NCBI RefSeq assembly: GCF_030817595.1
Contig: NZ_JAUSZN010000001.1
Coordinates: 3,235,001-3,299,000, forward strand
DNA length: 64,000 nucleotides
DNA from: Neobacillus niacini
GTDB lineage: Bacteria; Bacillota; Bacilli; Bacillales; Cytobacillaceae
Direction of reading: 5' to 3'
Made by a program: the position numbers and the translations under genes. The notes below the pieces were generated by a model. The model had not been told where the DNA came from and searched no databases. It saw nothing but the letters and a program-made list of their open reading frames with translations. How positions within the stretch are numbered: the first letter of the stretch is position 1; the number at the start of each line of letters is the position of its first letter. Of this stretch, positions 19,610 through 28,733 are shown in pieces.

Positions 19610-19665
19610 GGAAAGATGATGAAGGCAGCTACGAATTACTGTGTAGGTGCCTTCATCATCTTTCC
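19610..19665. repeat. 18-bp perfect inverted repeat between ygaC and ygaD
   Basis: The 18 bases at 19610-19627 (starting GGAAAGATG) are the exact complement of 19648-19665 (ending CATCTTTCC). The 20-base spacer has a further CTAC/GTAG pair. No T run follows on either strand, so it is not a standard terminator. Confidence 0.85.
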
Positions 19666-19687
19666 ATGCGAATTGAAGCAATTTCCA

Positions 19688-20218
19688 TTAACGTCTGTAA
19701 GTTAAGTAACGCTCGTACCAGATATCAATAAAATCAGGTGCAAATGGTCCTTTGCGCTGCCGGATCCAATGAATGAGCTTCTCAACATTTCTTTTTAAAA
19801 TTTGGTCAATTACTTCGGGATATTTCATCTCACGACGGTGACGTTCATATTCATCTTCGTCTAACAAATTAAACGTCATATCAGGGAATACCTTGATATC
19901 AAGGTCATAATCAATATATTTAACTGCTTCGCCATCAAAGATAAATGGTGAGCTGAGATTACAATAGTAGTAAATACCATCTTCACGAATCATTCCAATA
20001 ATATTAAACCAGTATTGTGAATGAAAATAACAAATTGCTGGTTCTCTTGTAATCCACGTTCTTCCATCTGATTCCGTTACAATTGTGCGATCATTCCCGC
20101 CAATCACTAAATTTTGGGATCCCTTTAAAACGGTCGTTTCTTCCCAGACGCGATGGATGTGCCCATTGTGTTTATAGCTATGTATTTGTATCGGTTCTCC
20201 TTCGATGGGTACGCCCAT
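19688..20218 (-). CDS. ygaC: DUF402 nucleoside tri/diphosphate phosphatase-like YgaC
   Basis: A 176-residue protein collinear with B. subtilis YgaC. The family (DUF402, Ntdp) includes an S. aureus enzyme that hydrolyses nucleoside tri- and diphosphates with divalent metal. Conserved features are SYKHNGxxHR near the start, TREPAICYF near 78-86, [13 protein letters not shown] near 120 and the C-terminal [32 protein letters not shown] precedes the ATG. It keeps its usual place between ygaB and ygaD. The physiological substrate here is inferred. Confidence 0.92.
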   Translation of the reverse strand: MGVPIEGEPIQIHSYKHNGHIHRVWEETTVLKGSQNLVIGGNDRTIVTESDGRTWITREPAICYFHSQYWFNIIGMIREDGIYYYCNLSSPFIFDGEAVKYIDYDLDIKVFPDMTFNLLDEDEYERHRREMKYPEVIDQILKRNVEKLIHWIRQRKGPFAPDFIDIWYERYLTYRR

Positions 20219-20340
20219 GATTCTCCCCTTCTTCCTTCCTAAACGCTTTGTAACCTATATTCCTGCTCTTAAACGACAAATGGTAACAAATCATTTACTA
20301 TTTCTTATTATTATAACGGTTGAATAAAGAATTTAAAACA

Positions 20341-20368
20341 AAAGAGCCATTGATTTCAATGACTCTTT
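20341..20368 (-). terminator. Terminator after ygaB
   Basis: AAAGAGCCATTGA and TCAATGACTCTTT pair with one mismatch. Minus-strand T-rich sequence follows the stem. Confidence 0.65.
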
Positions 20369-20409
20369 GAAAAAAATTGCATATTTTTAATTATTTTTTC
20401 ATTTTTCGC

Positions 20410-20667
20410 CTATATTGAAGGCTCTAAGTCAGTTTCACGATAAGATTGAATGACTTCTTCTGTTTGTTTTTCAAAAATTTCCTGAATTTCTTTTAGCTCT
20501 TTTTTCATTTGATTGATATCAAACTGGACACTTTCTAACTCTGTTTCGTTTTGTATAATCTGTAGTTGTTGTTCGATTTCCTGACAACGTTCAAGTTCGC
20601 CCTGAAGGTATAGTAATTTTTCCATTGTCATCATCTGCTCAGATACTAAACGGTTAAAATGATCCAT
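20410..20667 (-). CDS. ygaB: Conserved small coiled-coil protein YgaB
   Basis: An 85-residue acidic, Gln/Glu-rich helical protein (residues 10-75 look like one or two coiled coils), matching YgaB of B. subtilis by position and composition. The function is unknown. The start follows AAGGCGGTG. It lies between sspE and ygaC as in the conserved block. Confidence 0.85.
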   Translation of the reverse strand: MDHFNRLVSEQMMTMEKLLYLQGELERCQEIEQQLQIIQNETELESVQFDINQMKKELKEIQEIFEKQTEEVIQSYRETDLEPSI

Positions 20668-20780
20668 TTACCACACCGCCTTATTTTTTCTATCTAATAT
20701 GTATTCTTTAACAAATAAATATATCCTTTGACTAGTTATGTAGAGTAAGAAGAAGTTTTGTCGAATAAACGAAAAGCGGA

Positions 20781-20810
20781 AGCGCCTTGTCCAGGCGCTG
20801 GAGCTGGACA
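20781..20810. repeat. Dispersed GC-rich palindromic repeat, copy 1
   Basis: AGCGCC...GGCGCT forms a small hairpin at 20781-20799, and the right half GGCGCTGGAGCTGGACA (20794-20810) recurs with one change in the complement of 56494-56510. It is much richer in GC than its surroundings. Copies of this kind are common between genes in Bacillaceae (from memory). Confidence 0.7.
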
Positions 20811-20832
20811 ATTCTCAAAGTTTACAACAGAA

Positions 20833-20864
20833 AGAAGACGCTCTTTCGAATGAGAGCGCCTTCT
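20833..20864 (-). terminator. Terminator after sspE
   Basis: AGAAGACGCTCT and AGAGCGCCTTCT form a stem of 11 pairs with one mismatch, followed on the minus strand by TTCTG. Confidence 0.75.
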
Positions 20865-20877
20865 GCTTAAGAATTTA

Positions 20878-21213
20878 TTAGCTTTGACCAAATTGACCAG
20901 AATTACCTTGGCCTTTGTTAGCTTGAGATTGCTGATTTTGTCTTCTAACTTCAGCAGCATCTGTTTGGCTAGCGAATTCAGTGCCGAATTGACCAGCTGA
21001 ACCAGTAGCTCCAGCAGTTCCAGCTGAACCTTGACCGCTTTGAGATTGCTGATTTTGTCTTCTTACTTCTGCAGCATCTGTTTGGCTAGCGAATTCAGTG
21101 CCAAATTGACCAGCTGAACCTTGACCTTGAGATTGAGCATTTTGTTGTCTAACCTCTTGGATGTTAGTTCCAGCAGAAGTTTTGTTTGGTTGTTGATTGA
21201 AGTTGTTTGCCAT
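20878..21213 (-). CDS. sspE: Gamma-type small acid-soluble spore protein
   Basis: A 111-residue Gln/Asn/Gly/Ala-rich protein with no Trp or Cys. Two long internal repeats (each with FGTEFASQTDAAEVRRQNQQ) carry the TEFASQ sites where the germination protease GPR cuts gamma-type SASP. It is an amino-acid store in the forespore and is degraded in germination. The start at MANNF follows a strong GGAGGTGAT. The repeats are also near-identical at DNA level, so this locus could lose or gain repeat units. Confidence 0.95.
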   Translation of the reverse strand: MANNFNQQPNKTSAGTNIQEVRQQNAQSQGQGSAGQFGTEFASQTDAAEVRRQNQQSQSGQGSAGTAGATGSAGQFGTEFASQTDAAEVRRQNQQSQANKGQGNSGQFGQS

Positions 21214-21289
21214 TTTAATCACCTCCACAAAAATTAAGATACCCAGGAGGTGAGGAGACTATCCAAAAAAGTTTCAAAAAAATTTATGG

Positions 21290-22072
<783 letters not shown>

Positions 22073-22148
22073 TCATTTTAGCGTTTTAATGTATAGATGA
22101 CAATTGATTACAAAACCTAAGGCTATTAAATGAGAAAGGAAGAAGATT

Positions 22149-22373
22149 ATGTATGTTGGACGGGATATGACAGAACTTTCTATGGTCTCTAAAGCCGAAT
22201 GGAGGGACAGTGAACTAGCCTTCTTTCACCACTCATTGCAGCAAATAGCACCATATTTAAATAGTGAAGGCGTCACGATTCATCGTGAAATTATTGAAGA
22301 AATTGAAAACCGCGGCGGGATTAAGCGACAAGAGGCTGATTATACACATGGAACAAAAATTAGTTATGATTAA
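22149..22373 (+). CDS. yfhS: Conserved small protein YfhS
   Basis: A 74-residue protein that matches B. subtilis YfhS along its whole length (MYVGRDM start, FFHHSLQQIAPYL middle, HGTKISYD end). No domain of known activity is seen. It is transcribed away from fabL, as in B. subtilis, after a GAAAGGAAGAAG site. Confidence 0.88.
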   Translation: MYVGRDMTELSMVSKAEWRDSELAFFHHSLQQIAPYLNSEGVTIHREIIEEIENRGGIKRQEADYTHGTKISYD

Positions 22374-22420
22374 TCTTAATTATCATCTTCGTTTATTAGG
22401 TTCCCTTCCCCATTAAACAT

Positions 22421-22456
22421 AAAAAAATGACTATCATATTGTTGATAGTCTTTTTT
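22421..22456. terminator. Bidirectional terminator between yfhS and the DUF421 gene
   Basis: GACTATCA and TGATAGTC form a stem with a six-base loop, flanked by A and T runs. Confidence 0.9.
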
Positions 22457-23153
22457 AATGGTGATTACTGTGAATTTTACGATCGATAAAAAGTGTGCCG
22501 TCCGGTTGAATTTCTGCAAAAAAAACATCTGATACTGAATTAACCCCAGCCGTTAGAAGTTCTTGTTGCAGCCAATCCGTACTCAGGGCTAAGCTTTTCA
22601 AATTTTCGGTATTAATGTTACCATCCAGAATCACTCCAGTTGGCAGAGGATATACTTTTTTCCTATTTTTAATGTTCATATCCCCTTTCGTTAAAGGCTC
22701 ACCAGATTCCTTCTTCATGACTGAGATTTTCCCATCTGTTTCAAATATCGCATATTCTACATCTGCCATCGAAAAAACGTCTTTTTGTCTAAGCATTGCC
22801 CTTAACGAATCTAAATCCAATCTACTCTTTCGGAGGGCATGTTCCATGATCTTTCCTTGTTTAACCAGGATTAAAGGTTCACCGACGAGAAACTTTCTAG
22901 CATTTACGGATTTAATATCTATATAACTCATTAAAAGTGTATAAACACTCCATCCAGTTAGAGCAACAAGGCCATTACGAATACTTAATTTGTGGTCAAC
23001 TACAAGGCTCGCAGCAATTTCTCCAATAGCAATAGCAGAAACAAAATTGAAAAAAGTCATTTGACTTATCTCTTTTCTCCCCATTATCCTAGTTAGTAAA
23101 AATAATACAAAAAAACCTAATGTTATCCTTAATATCAAGGTGTGTAATTCCAT
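22455..23153 (-). CDS. DUF421 (YetF-type) membrane protein
   Basis: A 232-residue protein with three N-terminal membrane helices (about residues 3-23, 35-55 and 60-78), RIMGRKEISQMTFFNFV as family signature, and a C-terminal YetF soluble domain with the SRLDLDSLRAMLRQK and GVILDGNIN stretches. Some YcnB/YetF relatives are spore-associated; the biochemical role is unknown. The ATG at 23153 is preferred over a TTG 16 codons upstream, but neither has a strong ribosome site. Confidence 0.85.
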   Translation of the reverse strand: MELHTLILRITLGFFVLFLLTRIMGRKEISQMTFFNFVSAIAIGEIAASLVVDHKLSIRNGLVALTGWSVYTLLMSYIDIKSVNARKFLVGEPLILVKQGKIMEHALRKSRLDLDSLRAMLRQKDVFSMADVEYAIFETDGKISVMKKESGEPLTKGDMNIKNRKKVYPLPTGVILDGNINTENLKSLALSTDWLQQELLTAGVNSVSDVFFAEIQPDGTLFIDRKIHSNHH

Positions 23154-23264
23154 CCATTCACCAAATTTCTTTTTTATTAAGTATTGCTTATAACTTGCCA
23201 ATTTTAACTATATATATTCGTTGCTCAAAGCGTTATAGTAAATGAAGGAATGAAGTTTTATTGA

Positions 23265-23291
23265 TAAAAAAAACACCGCAAAAAGCGGTGT
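23265..23291 (-). terminator. Terminator after mutY
   Basis: ACACCGC and GCGGTGT pair around five A; on the minus strand seven T follow. Confidence 0.9.
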
Positions 23292-23305
23292 AAATTTATT
23301 TAGTA

Positions 23306-24418
23306 CTATATATTTTCAGTTCCAAATTTGAATCCATCATAGAGTTTAAGCATTTTATGAAAAGAAACTGGAAAGGCATGCTGTTCTATATCATCTAAGG
23401 TGATAAATTTCCATTCATTATTCTCCGAAAAATCTGCTCCTATTGTACCTATATATAGACGGATATTCCAGATTAAGTGGGAAAAAATGTGTTCTATTTG
23501 ACCAATATTCTTTTCTAACTTAATATTCATATTAAATGTTTCTCTGAATAGGTCCGCAATTTGGGCACGTTCCATCACAATTGGTTGATGAAGTTCAACA
23601 TTTGGAAGTTCCCATAAATTCGCTAGCAGCCCATTTTCAGGACGTTTATGAATTAATATCTTTCCATTGTCATCTTTCACAATAATTGCAGCAAGGTCCA
23701 CATTTCTTTGTGCGTTCTTTTTCGTTTTGATGGGAAGTTCTGTCTCTACTCCCTCATGAAATCCTTGGCAATGATCCCGTACAGGGCAGAGTAGACAAGA
23801 AGGGGATGTAGGCGTGCAGATTAATGCACCAAGTTCCATTAATGCCTGATTAAAGGCAGATGGCTCATCATGGGAGATAACCTGCCTAACAGCTTCTTCG
23901 AATACCTTCCTAGTTGATGGCTTCGCGATATCCTCCCAAATCGATAGGATTCTTGATAATACCCTCATCACGTTACCATCTACCGCAGGTTCAGGGATCC
24001 CATAGGCAATACTTAAGATGGCGCCGGCAGTATAGGGACCAACCCCTTTAAGGTTTGAAATCTCTTTTGGTGAATCGGGTACCTTACCATCATATTTTGT
24101 GTTAACTTCCTTTACAGCAGAATGTAAATTTCTTACACGGGAATAATACCCTAGTCCTTCCCACGCTTTTAGAACTTTATCTTCATTTGCGTTTGCCAAG
24201 TCTTCTATTGTTGGAAACCATTCAATAAATCGATTAAAATAAGGAATAACCGTATCCACTCGTGTTTGCTGGAGCATGATTTCGGATACCCATACTTTAT
24301 AAGGGTCCTGGTCTTTTCTCCATGGCAGGTCCCGTTGTTCGGCTTTAAACCAAGAAATTAAATCTTCCTGAAAATTTTTTATTGAGATATTTTCTATATT
24401 TTTCAACTCATTTACCAT
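23306..24418 (-). CDS. mutY: Adenine DNA glycosylase MutY
   Basis: A 370-residue base-excision repair enzyme that removes adenine mispaired with 8-oxoguanine. The catalytic Glu lies in [12 protein letters not shown] near residue 47, the helix-hairpin-helix is [12 protein letters not shown] near 122-133, the catalytic Asp is in [13 protein letters not shown] near 150, and the 4Fe-4S cysteines follow C-x6-C-x2-C-x5-C near 205-220. The C-terminal 130 residues form the NUDIX-like 8-oxoG recognition domain. It is the YfhQ equivalent of the conserved block and is divergent from yfhP. Confidence 0.96.
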   Translation of the reverse strand: MVNELKNIENISIKNFQEDLISWFKAEQRDLPWRKDQDPYKVWVSEIMLQQTRVDTVIPYFNRFIEWFPTIEDLANANEDKVLKAWEGLGYYSRVRNLHSAVKEVNTKYDGKVPDSPKEISNLKGVGPYTAGAILSIAYGIPEPAVDGNVMRVLSRILSIWEDIAKPSTRKVFEEAVRQVISHDEPSAFNQALMELGALICTPTSPSCLLCPVRDHCQGFHEGVETELPIKTKKNAQRNVDLAAIIVKDDNGKILIHKRPENGLLANLWELPNVELHQPIVMERAQIADLFRETFNMNIKLEKNIGQIEHIFSHLIWNIRLYIGTIGADFSENNEWKFITLDDIEQHAFPVSFHKMLKLYDGFKFGTENI

Positions 24419-24539
24419 TACAAAAGTTCCTCCAACCTGTTAAACAAAACAAAATAAGGGAATATAATAATAAGCATTTTTTAACGATAAGCCATATTGT
24501 ATGTTTTGACAAGAACTTATTAAAGGAGGATTTTTCCTT

Positions 24540-25520
24540 TTGGATACTGGAACTCATGTTGTAATGGGAGTTGCCCTTGGCGGTCTTGCTACTCTTGACC
24601 CAGTGGTAGCTAGTAACTCTGCAACCGCGACAAGTGTATTAATTGCTACCATCGCTGGATCACAAATACCTGATATTGATACCGTTTTAAAGTTAAGAAA
24701 TAATGCGATTTATATTCGTAACCATCGGGGTCTCACTCATTCGATACCAGCTGTACTCTTATGGCCACTTATACTATTAGCTGTGATATTCCCCTTTTTT
24801 CCAGGGGCCAATCTTCTCCACCTATGGGGCTGGACATTTGCAGCAGTTTTCATCCATGTTTTTGTTGATATATTTAATGCTTATGGGACACAAGCGCTCC
24901 GTCCTTTTACCTCTAAATGGGTAGCACTTGGTGTCATTAATACCTTTGACCCGATCATTTTTGGAATTCACGTGGCAGCCATCGTAATTTGGGTTATCGG
25001 CGCAGATCCTGGTTATACCTTTTTGTGGATGTTCGTTATTTTAATTGGATACTATTTGCTTCGATTTTACGCCCAAGCGAAAGTACGATCAGCCGTTAGA
25101 AAATTAATACCTGATGCCACAGATATCATTACTTCACCTACCATGAAGTTTAACTTCTGGAGAATCGCTGCTATGAATGAAAAGGAGTTCTTTGTTGGCA
25201 GAGCAATGGGAACAAATATTGTGATATACGATCGGTTTAAGCGTGTACCTGTTCCTAAAACTCCGGTCCTTGAAGCAGCAAAAAAAGATAGTAATTTGGC
25301 TGCCTTTCTATCCTTTTCCCCTGTGTATCGTTGGGAATTAGATGAGTTTGATGACCATTACGAAGTACGATTTATTGATTTAAGGTACCGCAGCAATGGG
25401 CATTATCCATTCGTTGCAGTGGTCCAGTTGGATCTGGAGTTAAACCCAATAAGTTCTTATACGGGCTGGGTTTTCAGTGAAAAGAAACTGCGGAAAAAGC
25501 TTAGTATTATTCCAAGTTAA
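24540..25520 (+). CDS. yfhP: Membrane-bound metal-dependent hydrolase-like protein YfhP
   Basis: A 326-residue protein of the YdjM/DUF457 family. His/Asp-rich segments (DTGTHVVMGV at the start, SQIPDIDTVLKL near 40-50 and NHRGLTHSIPA near 60-70) may bind metal, four or five hydrophobic helices follow to about residue 180, and the last 140 residues are soluble. The start is TTG with a perfect AAAGGAGGA nine bases before it. B. subtilis YfhP lies in the same place next to mutY. The reaction is unknown. Confidence 0.88.
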   Translation: MDTGTHVVMGVALGGLATLDPVVASNSATATSVLIATIAGSQIPDIDTVLKLRNNAIYIRNHRGLTHSIPAVLLWPLILLAVIFPFFPGANLLHLWGWTFAAVFIHVFVDIFNAYGTQALRPFTSKWVALGVINTFDPIIFGIHVAAIVIWVIGADPGYTFLWMFVILIGYYLLRFYAQAKVRSAVRKLIPDATDIITSPTMKFNFWRIAAMNEKEFFVGRAMGTNIVIYDRFKRVPVPKTPVLEAAKKDSNLAAFLSFSPVYRWELDEFDDHYEVRFIDLRYRSNGHYPFVAVVQLDLELNPISSYTGWVFSEKKLRKKLSIIPS

Positions 25521-25546
25521 ACGGGGCTGCTTGCGCTAGACAATAA

Positions 25547-25578
25547 AAAAGGCGAGTGACATGGGTCGCTTGCCTTTT
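25547..25578. terminator. Terminator shared by yfhP and yfhJ
   Basis: AAAAGGCGAGTGAC and GTCGCTTGCCTTTT pair with two mismatches. A and T runs at the sides suit both converging genes. Confidence 0.8.
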
Positions 25579-25846
25579 AATTCATTGTATTTTTATCTTG
25601 GATGAGGAAGTCTTTATATTTAGGATTTTTCGCGACAAAATCATGGAGTCGGTCGCCATAATTTTCGATCCATTGTCTAACAATTCTTTCCGTCATTTCG
25701 CTGCCGAGATAATCCCTTCCCGCTTTTGCAGCGGTGGTTTCGAAATCTTCCCACATTAATTCAACCCATGTCCTAGCTTGATGATAGGAAAGCATCTCAT
25801 TTTTTTCTAACAAAAGTTTTGCTAATCTTTCATGATAACCGTTCAT
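25577..25846 (-). CDS. yfhJ: WVELL-family small protein YfhJ
   Basis: An 89-residue protein of the YfhJ family, named for its Trp-Val-Glu-Leu-Leu-like motif, here WVELMWEDFETT near residues 27-38. It is charged, helical and soluble, and of unknown function. It starts after TGAGGTGA and diverges from sspK, an order kept from B. subtilis. Confidence 0.87.
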   Translation of the reverse strand: MNGYHERLAKLLLEKNEMLSYHQARTWVELMWEDFETTAAKAGRDYLGSEMTERIVRQWIENYGDRLHDFVAKNPKYKDFLIQDKNTMN

Positions 25847-25980
25847 ACATTCACCTCATTGCCAATTTCTTATAACATAACCTAACCCTATAATTCGAAT
25901 ACTATTACCACGTGATAAGCACTGGTGTGACGACACTTTGCTATTCATGGTTTCTCATTCCCTTTTGATGGAGGTACAGC

Positions 25981-26154
25981 ATGAGAAATAAAGAAACCAA
26001 TTTCCCTAACCAAAACAACAACAAGTTAGAGGGAGAGCCAAGAGCAAAAGCAGAATATGCTTCTAGAAGAGCCGATGGCACGATCAATACACACCCGCAA
26101 GAGCGGATGCGTGCTTCTGGTCAGCGTGAAAAGGATACACCTGAGTTTTTGTAA
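25981..26154 (+). CDS. sspK: Small acid-soluble spore protein K
   Basis: A 57-residue minor SASP, close to B. subtilis SspK in the stretch [19 protein letters not shown] and in [12 protein letters not shown]. It is a forespore protein of unknown detailed role. GGAGG lies six to ten bases before the ATG. The C-terminal tail (KDTPEFL) is a few residues longer than in B. subtilis. A terminator follows directly. Confidence 0.93.
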   Translation: MRNKETNFPNQNNNKLEGEPRAKAEYASRRADGTINTHPQERMRASGQREKDTPEFL

Positions 26155-26171
26155 GCTCTCAAACCAACGAG

Positions 26172-26204
26172 CAAACCAGAGACTAGTTCTCTGGTTTGTT
26201 TCTT
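26172..26204 (+). terminator. Terminator after sspK
   Basis: CAAACCAGAGA and TCTCTGGTTTG form an 11-bp stem followed by TTTCTTTATTT. Confidence 0.9.
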
Positions 26205-26527
26205 TATTTGAGTCCGTTTAACATGGAAATGGGCAGGGCTTCTTCTTTTCCATCACCTTTTAGGCGATACCCCCACGCAAATACACCATTTATATAGTCT
26301 ATTTTAAAATATTCCCCTGGGTCACCCTCAAGCTCATAAATTTCTCCTGGCTTGAAATTAGCAGGGTCTAATAGATACGCTCGTGCCATAACTGCCTTTC
26401 TCTCGAGCACGGCATATTCACTAACCATCCCCATTTGCTCTGCTTTTCTTGCCTTTTCTAACAGCTGGGCGATTTCCTGTTTTAATTCGTGCTCTGTCAT
26501 AGTGCTATATCGTCTCTCCTGTTGCAT
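26204..26527 (-). CDS. yfhH: DUF1811 protein YfhH
   Basis: A 107-residue protein that matches YfhH. The N-terminal half is helical (EHELKQEIAQLLEKARKAEQ) and the second half a small beta domain with FKPGEIYELEG and INGVFAWGYRL. The function is unknown. The ATG at 26527 is used because GGGAG precedes it and the B. subtilis protein starts at the equivalent point. It lies between sspK and recX; the B. subtilis MFS gene yfhI is absent here. Confidence 0.88.
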   Translation of the reverse strand: MQQERRYSTMTEHELKQEIAQLLEKARKAEQMGMVSEYAVLERKAVMARAYLLDPANFKPGEIYELEGDPGEYFKIDYINGVFAWGYRLKGDGKEEALPISMLNGLK

Positions 26528-26611
26528 TTCTCCCACTCCCGTTTTCGTTTTTTCCTTTATTTTAGTATAGTTATTTTTATTGAATTAATAAAGGATGAAG
26601 GAGAGATTTCA

Positions 26612-27288
26612 TTGAAAACGATTATTGTTACCGGCGCTGGTTCTGGATTGGGGAAGGAATTATCCTTATTATTTTCGCAGCAAGGCTATGATGTCTTATT
26701 AACAGGAAGATCTGCTGAAAAGCTGTCAGCAGTTAAAGCTGAAATAGAACATGCTGGAGGTACAGCTGAATACGTCGAACTTAATGTTCAAGACGAATCT
26801 AATATTTTTAAAAAAATGGAAGAATTCAGCAAAAGTTACAAAATCTTTGGTTTAGTCAATAACGCTGGTGTGGGACATTTTGGCCCTTTTAGTAAAATAA
26901 CACAACAAGAAATAAGTGAAATGCTCGACACAAATGTCCTTGGTACCATTTTAATGACAAAAGCTGTATTACCTTTCCTTCAAGAATTGGGTGAAGGTCT
27001 GCTGATAAATATCATTTCAACTGCGGGATTAAGAGGGAAAGTCAATGAAGCAGTTTACGCTGCAAGTAAATTTGCTGTCAGAGGCTTTACTGAGAGTCTG
27101 CAAAAGGAATATGAGAATAGCCCGATTAATATTAAAGCCGTATATATGGCGGCATGGATACTCCCTTTTGGGTAGGAAGCAATCACGTAACGGACACTTC
27201 ACGCTTTCGTTCAGCTAAAGAGGTAGCGAAGATGATTATTGAGCAAATCGACCAGGATGAGATTATCATTGAAAGTAAAAAATCATGA
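26612..27288 (+). pseudogene. Short-chain dehydrogenase/reductase, frameshifted near the 3' end
   Basis: The frame from the TTG at 26612 (GGAGAG eight bases before) encodes an SDR: TGAGSGLG cofactor motif, NNAGVGHFG near residue 87, and YAASKFAVRGF with the catalytic Tyr-x3-Lys. After residue 178 it turns into Ala-Ala-Trp and stops at 27175. If one G is restored near 27148-27151, the other frame continues for about 45 codons (Gly-Met-Asp-Thr-Pro-Phe-Trp) to a TGA at 27286. The catalytic core is intact, so a truncated protein could be made, but its substrate-side tail would be lost. This may also be a sequencing error. Confidence 0.8.
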
Positions 27289-27308
27289 CGAACGGCGTCA
27301 TGATTTTT
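27278..27308. terminator. Bidirectional terminator between the SDR gene and recX
   Basis: AAAAATCATGACG and CGTCATGATTTTT form a 13-bp stem with a five-base loop. It contains the stop of the restored SDR frame and that of recX. Confidence 0.9.
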
Positions 27309-28107
27309 CGACTTCTCCTAGATAATCTTCAATTAATTCCATTGAAAATCCTTTACGAAATAAAGCTTGTTTCATCTTTTGTTCATATTCAAAACCACTA
27401 TATTTACTATATTTTCGATGAGCCTTTTCGCCCTGAAATCTAATGGCTTCCATTTCCTCATCTTGTTCCTTTTCCGTTTCCGCTTCATTTAGTGCTATAT
27501 GAATGACATCAAAAGGATAGCCCTTCCTTAACAGCAACTGTTCCGCTTTTAGCTTAACAATCCGCTCCGAATCCTTTGAACTTTTTTTGATTAACTTTTC
27601 GGATATCTTAATGGCGTTTTCAACTTGATTCTCTTTAGGGTACTCGGCAATTGCCTGTTTAATAATAGCCTCGTTAATTCCTCTTTCTTTTAACTCCATA
27701 GTGATTACGTCTGGGCCTTTATCTGTCGTATTCATTTGAGTTCGTACAAAGGAAAATGCATATTCTTCATCATTAATATATTTTTGAGAAGCCAATTTAT
27801 GTCGAACTTCATTAATGATCGGTTCTTCAACTTCCTTTTGTGTTAGATAATCCTTTATTTCTTTTTCAGATCTCATTCGTCTGGCCAAATAATTAACCGC
27901 TAAATTATATGCCTTCCGGATGTCATCTTGATACTGTATCTCCTGGATGGAAAACTCATCGATTTCTAACCCCTTTTTTAAATGAAACCTTACGAGAACA
28001 TCACTGTCGACACTAAAAGCATATTCTTCGCCTTTTCCAGAATCCATAAAAATATTAAAGCGATCTTTATTTTTCTGCTGCGTGGTGATTTTTGTAATAA
28101 CAGCCAT
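27298..28107 (-). CDS. recX: Regulatory protein RecX
   Basis: A 269-residue RecX protein made of repeated three-helix units; typical stretches are YLARRMRSEKEIKDYL near 93-108 and LRKGYPFDVIHIAL near 190-205. RecX binds RecA filaments and tunes their growth and disassembly during recombination and the SOS response. The start is the ATG at 28107, after GAGGTGA; an upstream GTG lies inside that site. It corresponds to YfhG and keeps its position near yfhH and yfhE/yfhD. Confidence 0.92.
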   Translation of the reverse strand: MAVITKITTQQKNKDRFNIFMDSGKGEEYAFSVDSDVLVRFHLKKGLEIDEFSIQEIQYQDDIRKAYNLAVNYLARRMRSEKEIKDYLTQKEVEEPIINEVRHKLASQKYINDEEYAFSFVRTQMNTTDKGPDVITMELKERGINEAIIKQAIAEYPKENQVENAIKISEKLIKKSSKDSERIVKLKAEQLLLRKGYPFDVIHIALNEAETEKEQDEEMEAIRFQGEKAHRKYSKYSGFEYEQKMKQALFRKGFSMELIEDYLGEVEKS

Positions 28108-28254
28108 ATCCGTCACCTCACCCTTACTTTACCATATTTTTTTAACATTTGAGTATCATTCCATTCTGAAAAGGTAAAAATGGAGAATGTGCTTAATTTT
28201 TTCCATAAGCTTTTTAACAATTGGCTGTGCTAAAGCTAATTCTTGATTTTGCAC

Positions 28255-28453
28255 CCTGTTGATTGGAGCGGAAGGCACGAAGACTCCTCGAAAATGCTAT
28301 CGCATTTTCTTCGTGCGTGGGCGGACTCAAGGAAGTAAAATCAATGTCCTGCGGGAGTACGGGGCTGGGGAGACCCCACAGGCGCTTAAGCGCCGAGGAG
28401 GCTCCCCGGCACGCCCTAAGGTGCGCGAAGTGCCTGGAGCGGAAATCAACAGG
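28255..28453. repeat. Dispersed GC-rich repeat element with terminal inverted repeats
   Basis: The element begins CCTGTTGATT (28255-28264) and ends AATCAACAGG (28444-28453), exact complements. Its interior is GC-rich, unlike the flanks, and contains the palindrome GGCGCTTAAGCGCC (28381-28394) and a hairpin GAAAATGC/GCATTTTC (28290-28309). It is not coding; two open frames of about 70 codons across it are by-products of its GC content. Similar elements are scattered in Bacillaceae genomes (from memory). It fills most of the recX-yfhE gap; 28108-28254 shows nothing clear. Confidence 0.75.
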
Positions 28454-28504
28454 CCCATTTACACAGCCTAACGATTAACAAAAATGTTGAAAGGAATGAG
28501 CAAA

Positions 28505-28639
28505 ATGGCAGGAAAAAAGAAAAAGGATATGGGCAGAGGGAAATACAGCTTAACAAGTACACAAGAGGTACTGTATCAGCGTGACTTTAAATTAGCAGAC
28601 CGTGCTGGCGGCTTTAACGACAGCAAGACAAAACTTTAA
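28505..28639 (+). CDS. yfhE: Small basic protein YfhE
   Basis: A 44-residue protein with a Lys-rich start (AGKKKKDMGRG) and the YfhE core SLTSTQEVLYQRDFKLADRAGG. B. subtilis has the same tiny gene beside yfhD. The function is unknown. GAAAGGAATGAG precedes the ATG. It lies directly behind the dispersed repeat, so its promoter must be inside or just after that repeat. Confidence 0.85.
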   Translation: MAGKKKKDMGRGKYSLTSTQEVLYQRDFKLADRAGGFNDSKTKL

Positions 28640-28655
28640 TATTTTCCATTAATGG

Positions 28656-28726
28656 ACCCCTTTCTAATGGTACATGCTAATAGAGGGAACTTCTTAGGTT
28701 CCTTAATAGCTAACATTGAAAGGGGT
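28656..28726 (+). promoter_or_regulatory. Hairpin that can mask the yfhD ribosome site
   Basis: ACCCCTTTC (28656-28664) is the complement of GAAAGGGGT (28718-28726), which contains the yfhD Shine-Dalgarno sequence. Inside is a second stem GGAAC/GTTCC (28686-28702). Five T follow, so it could act either as a weak terminator after yfhE or as a structure that blocks yfhD translation. Confidence 0.45.
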
Positions 28727-28733
28727 TTTTCTA

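Noticed and set aside
20736..20960. Minus-strand frame of 74 codons across the sspE end
   Set aside because: It overlaps sspE in another frame and runs through the sspE terminator and the palindromic repeat.
28259..28478. Two overlapping frames of about 70 codons
   Set aside because: They fall within the GC-rich dispersed repeat with inverted ends and have Arg/Pro-rich, low-complexity translations without a ribosome site.
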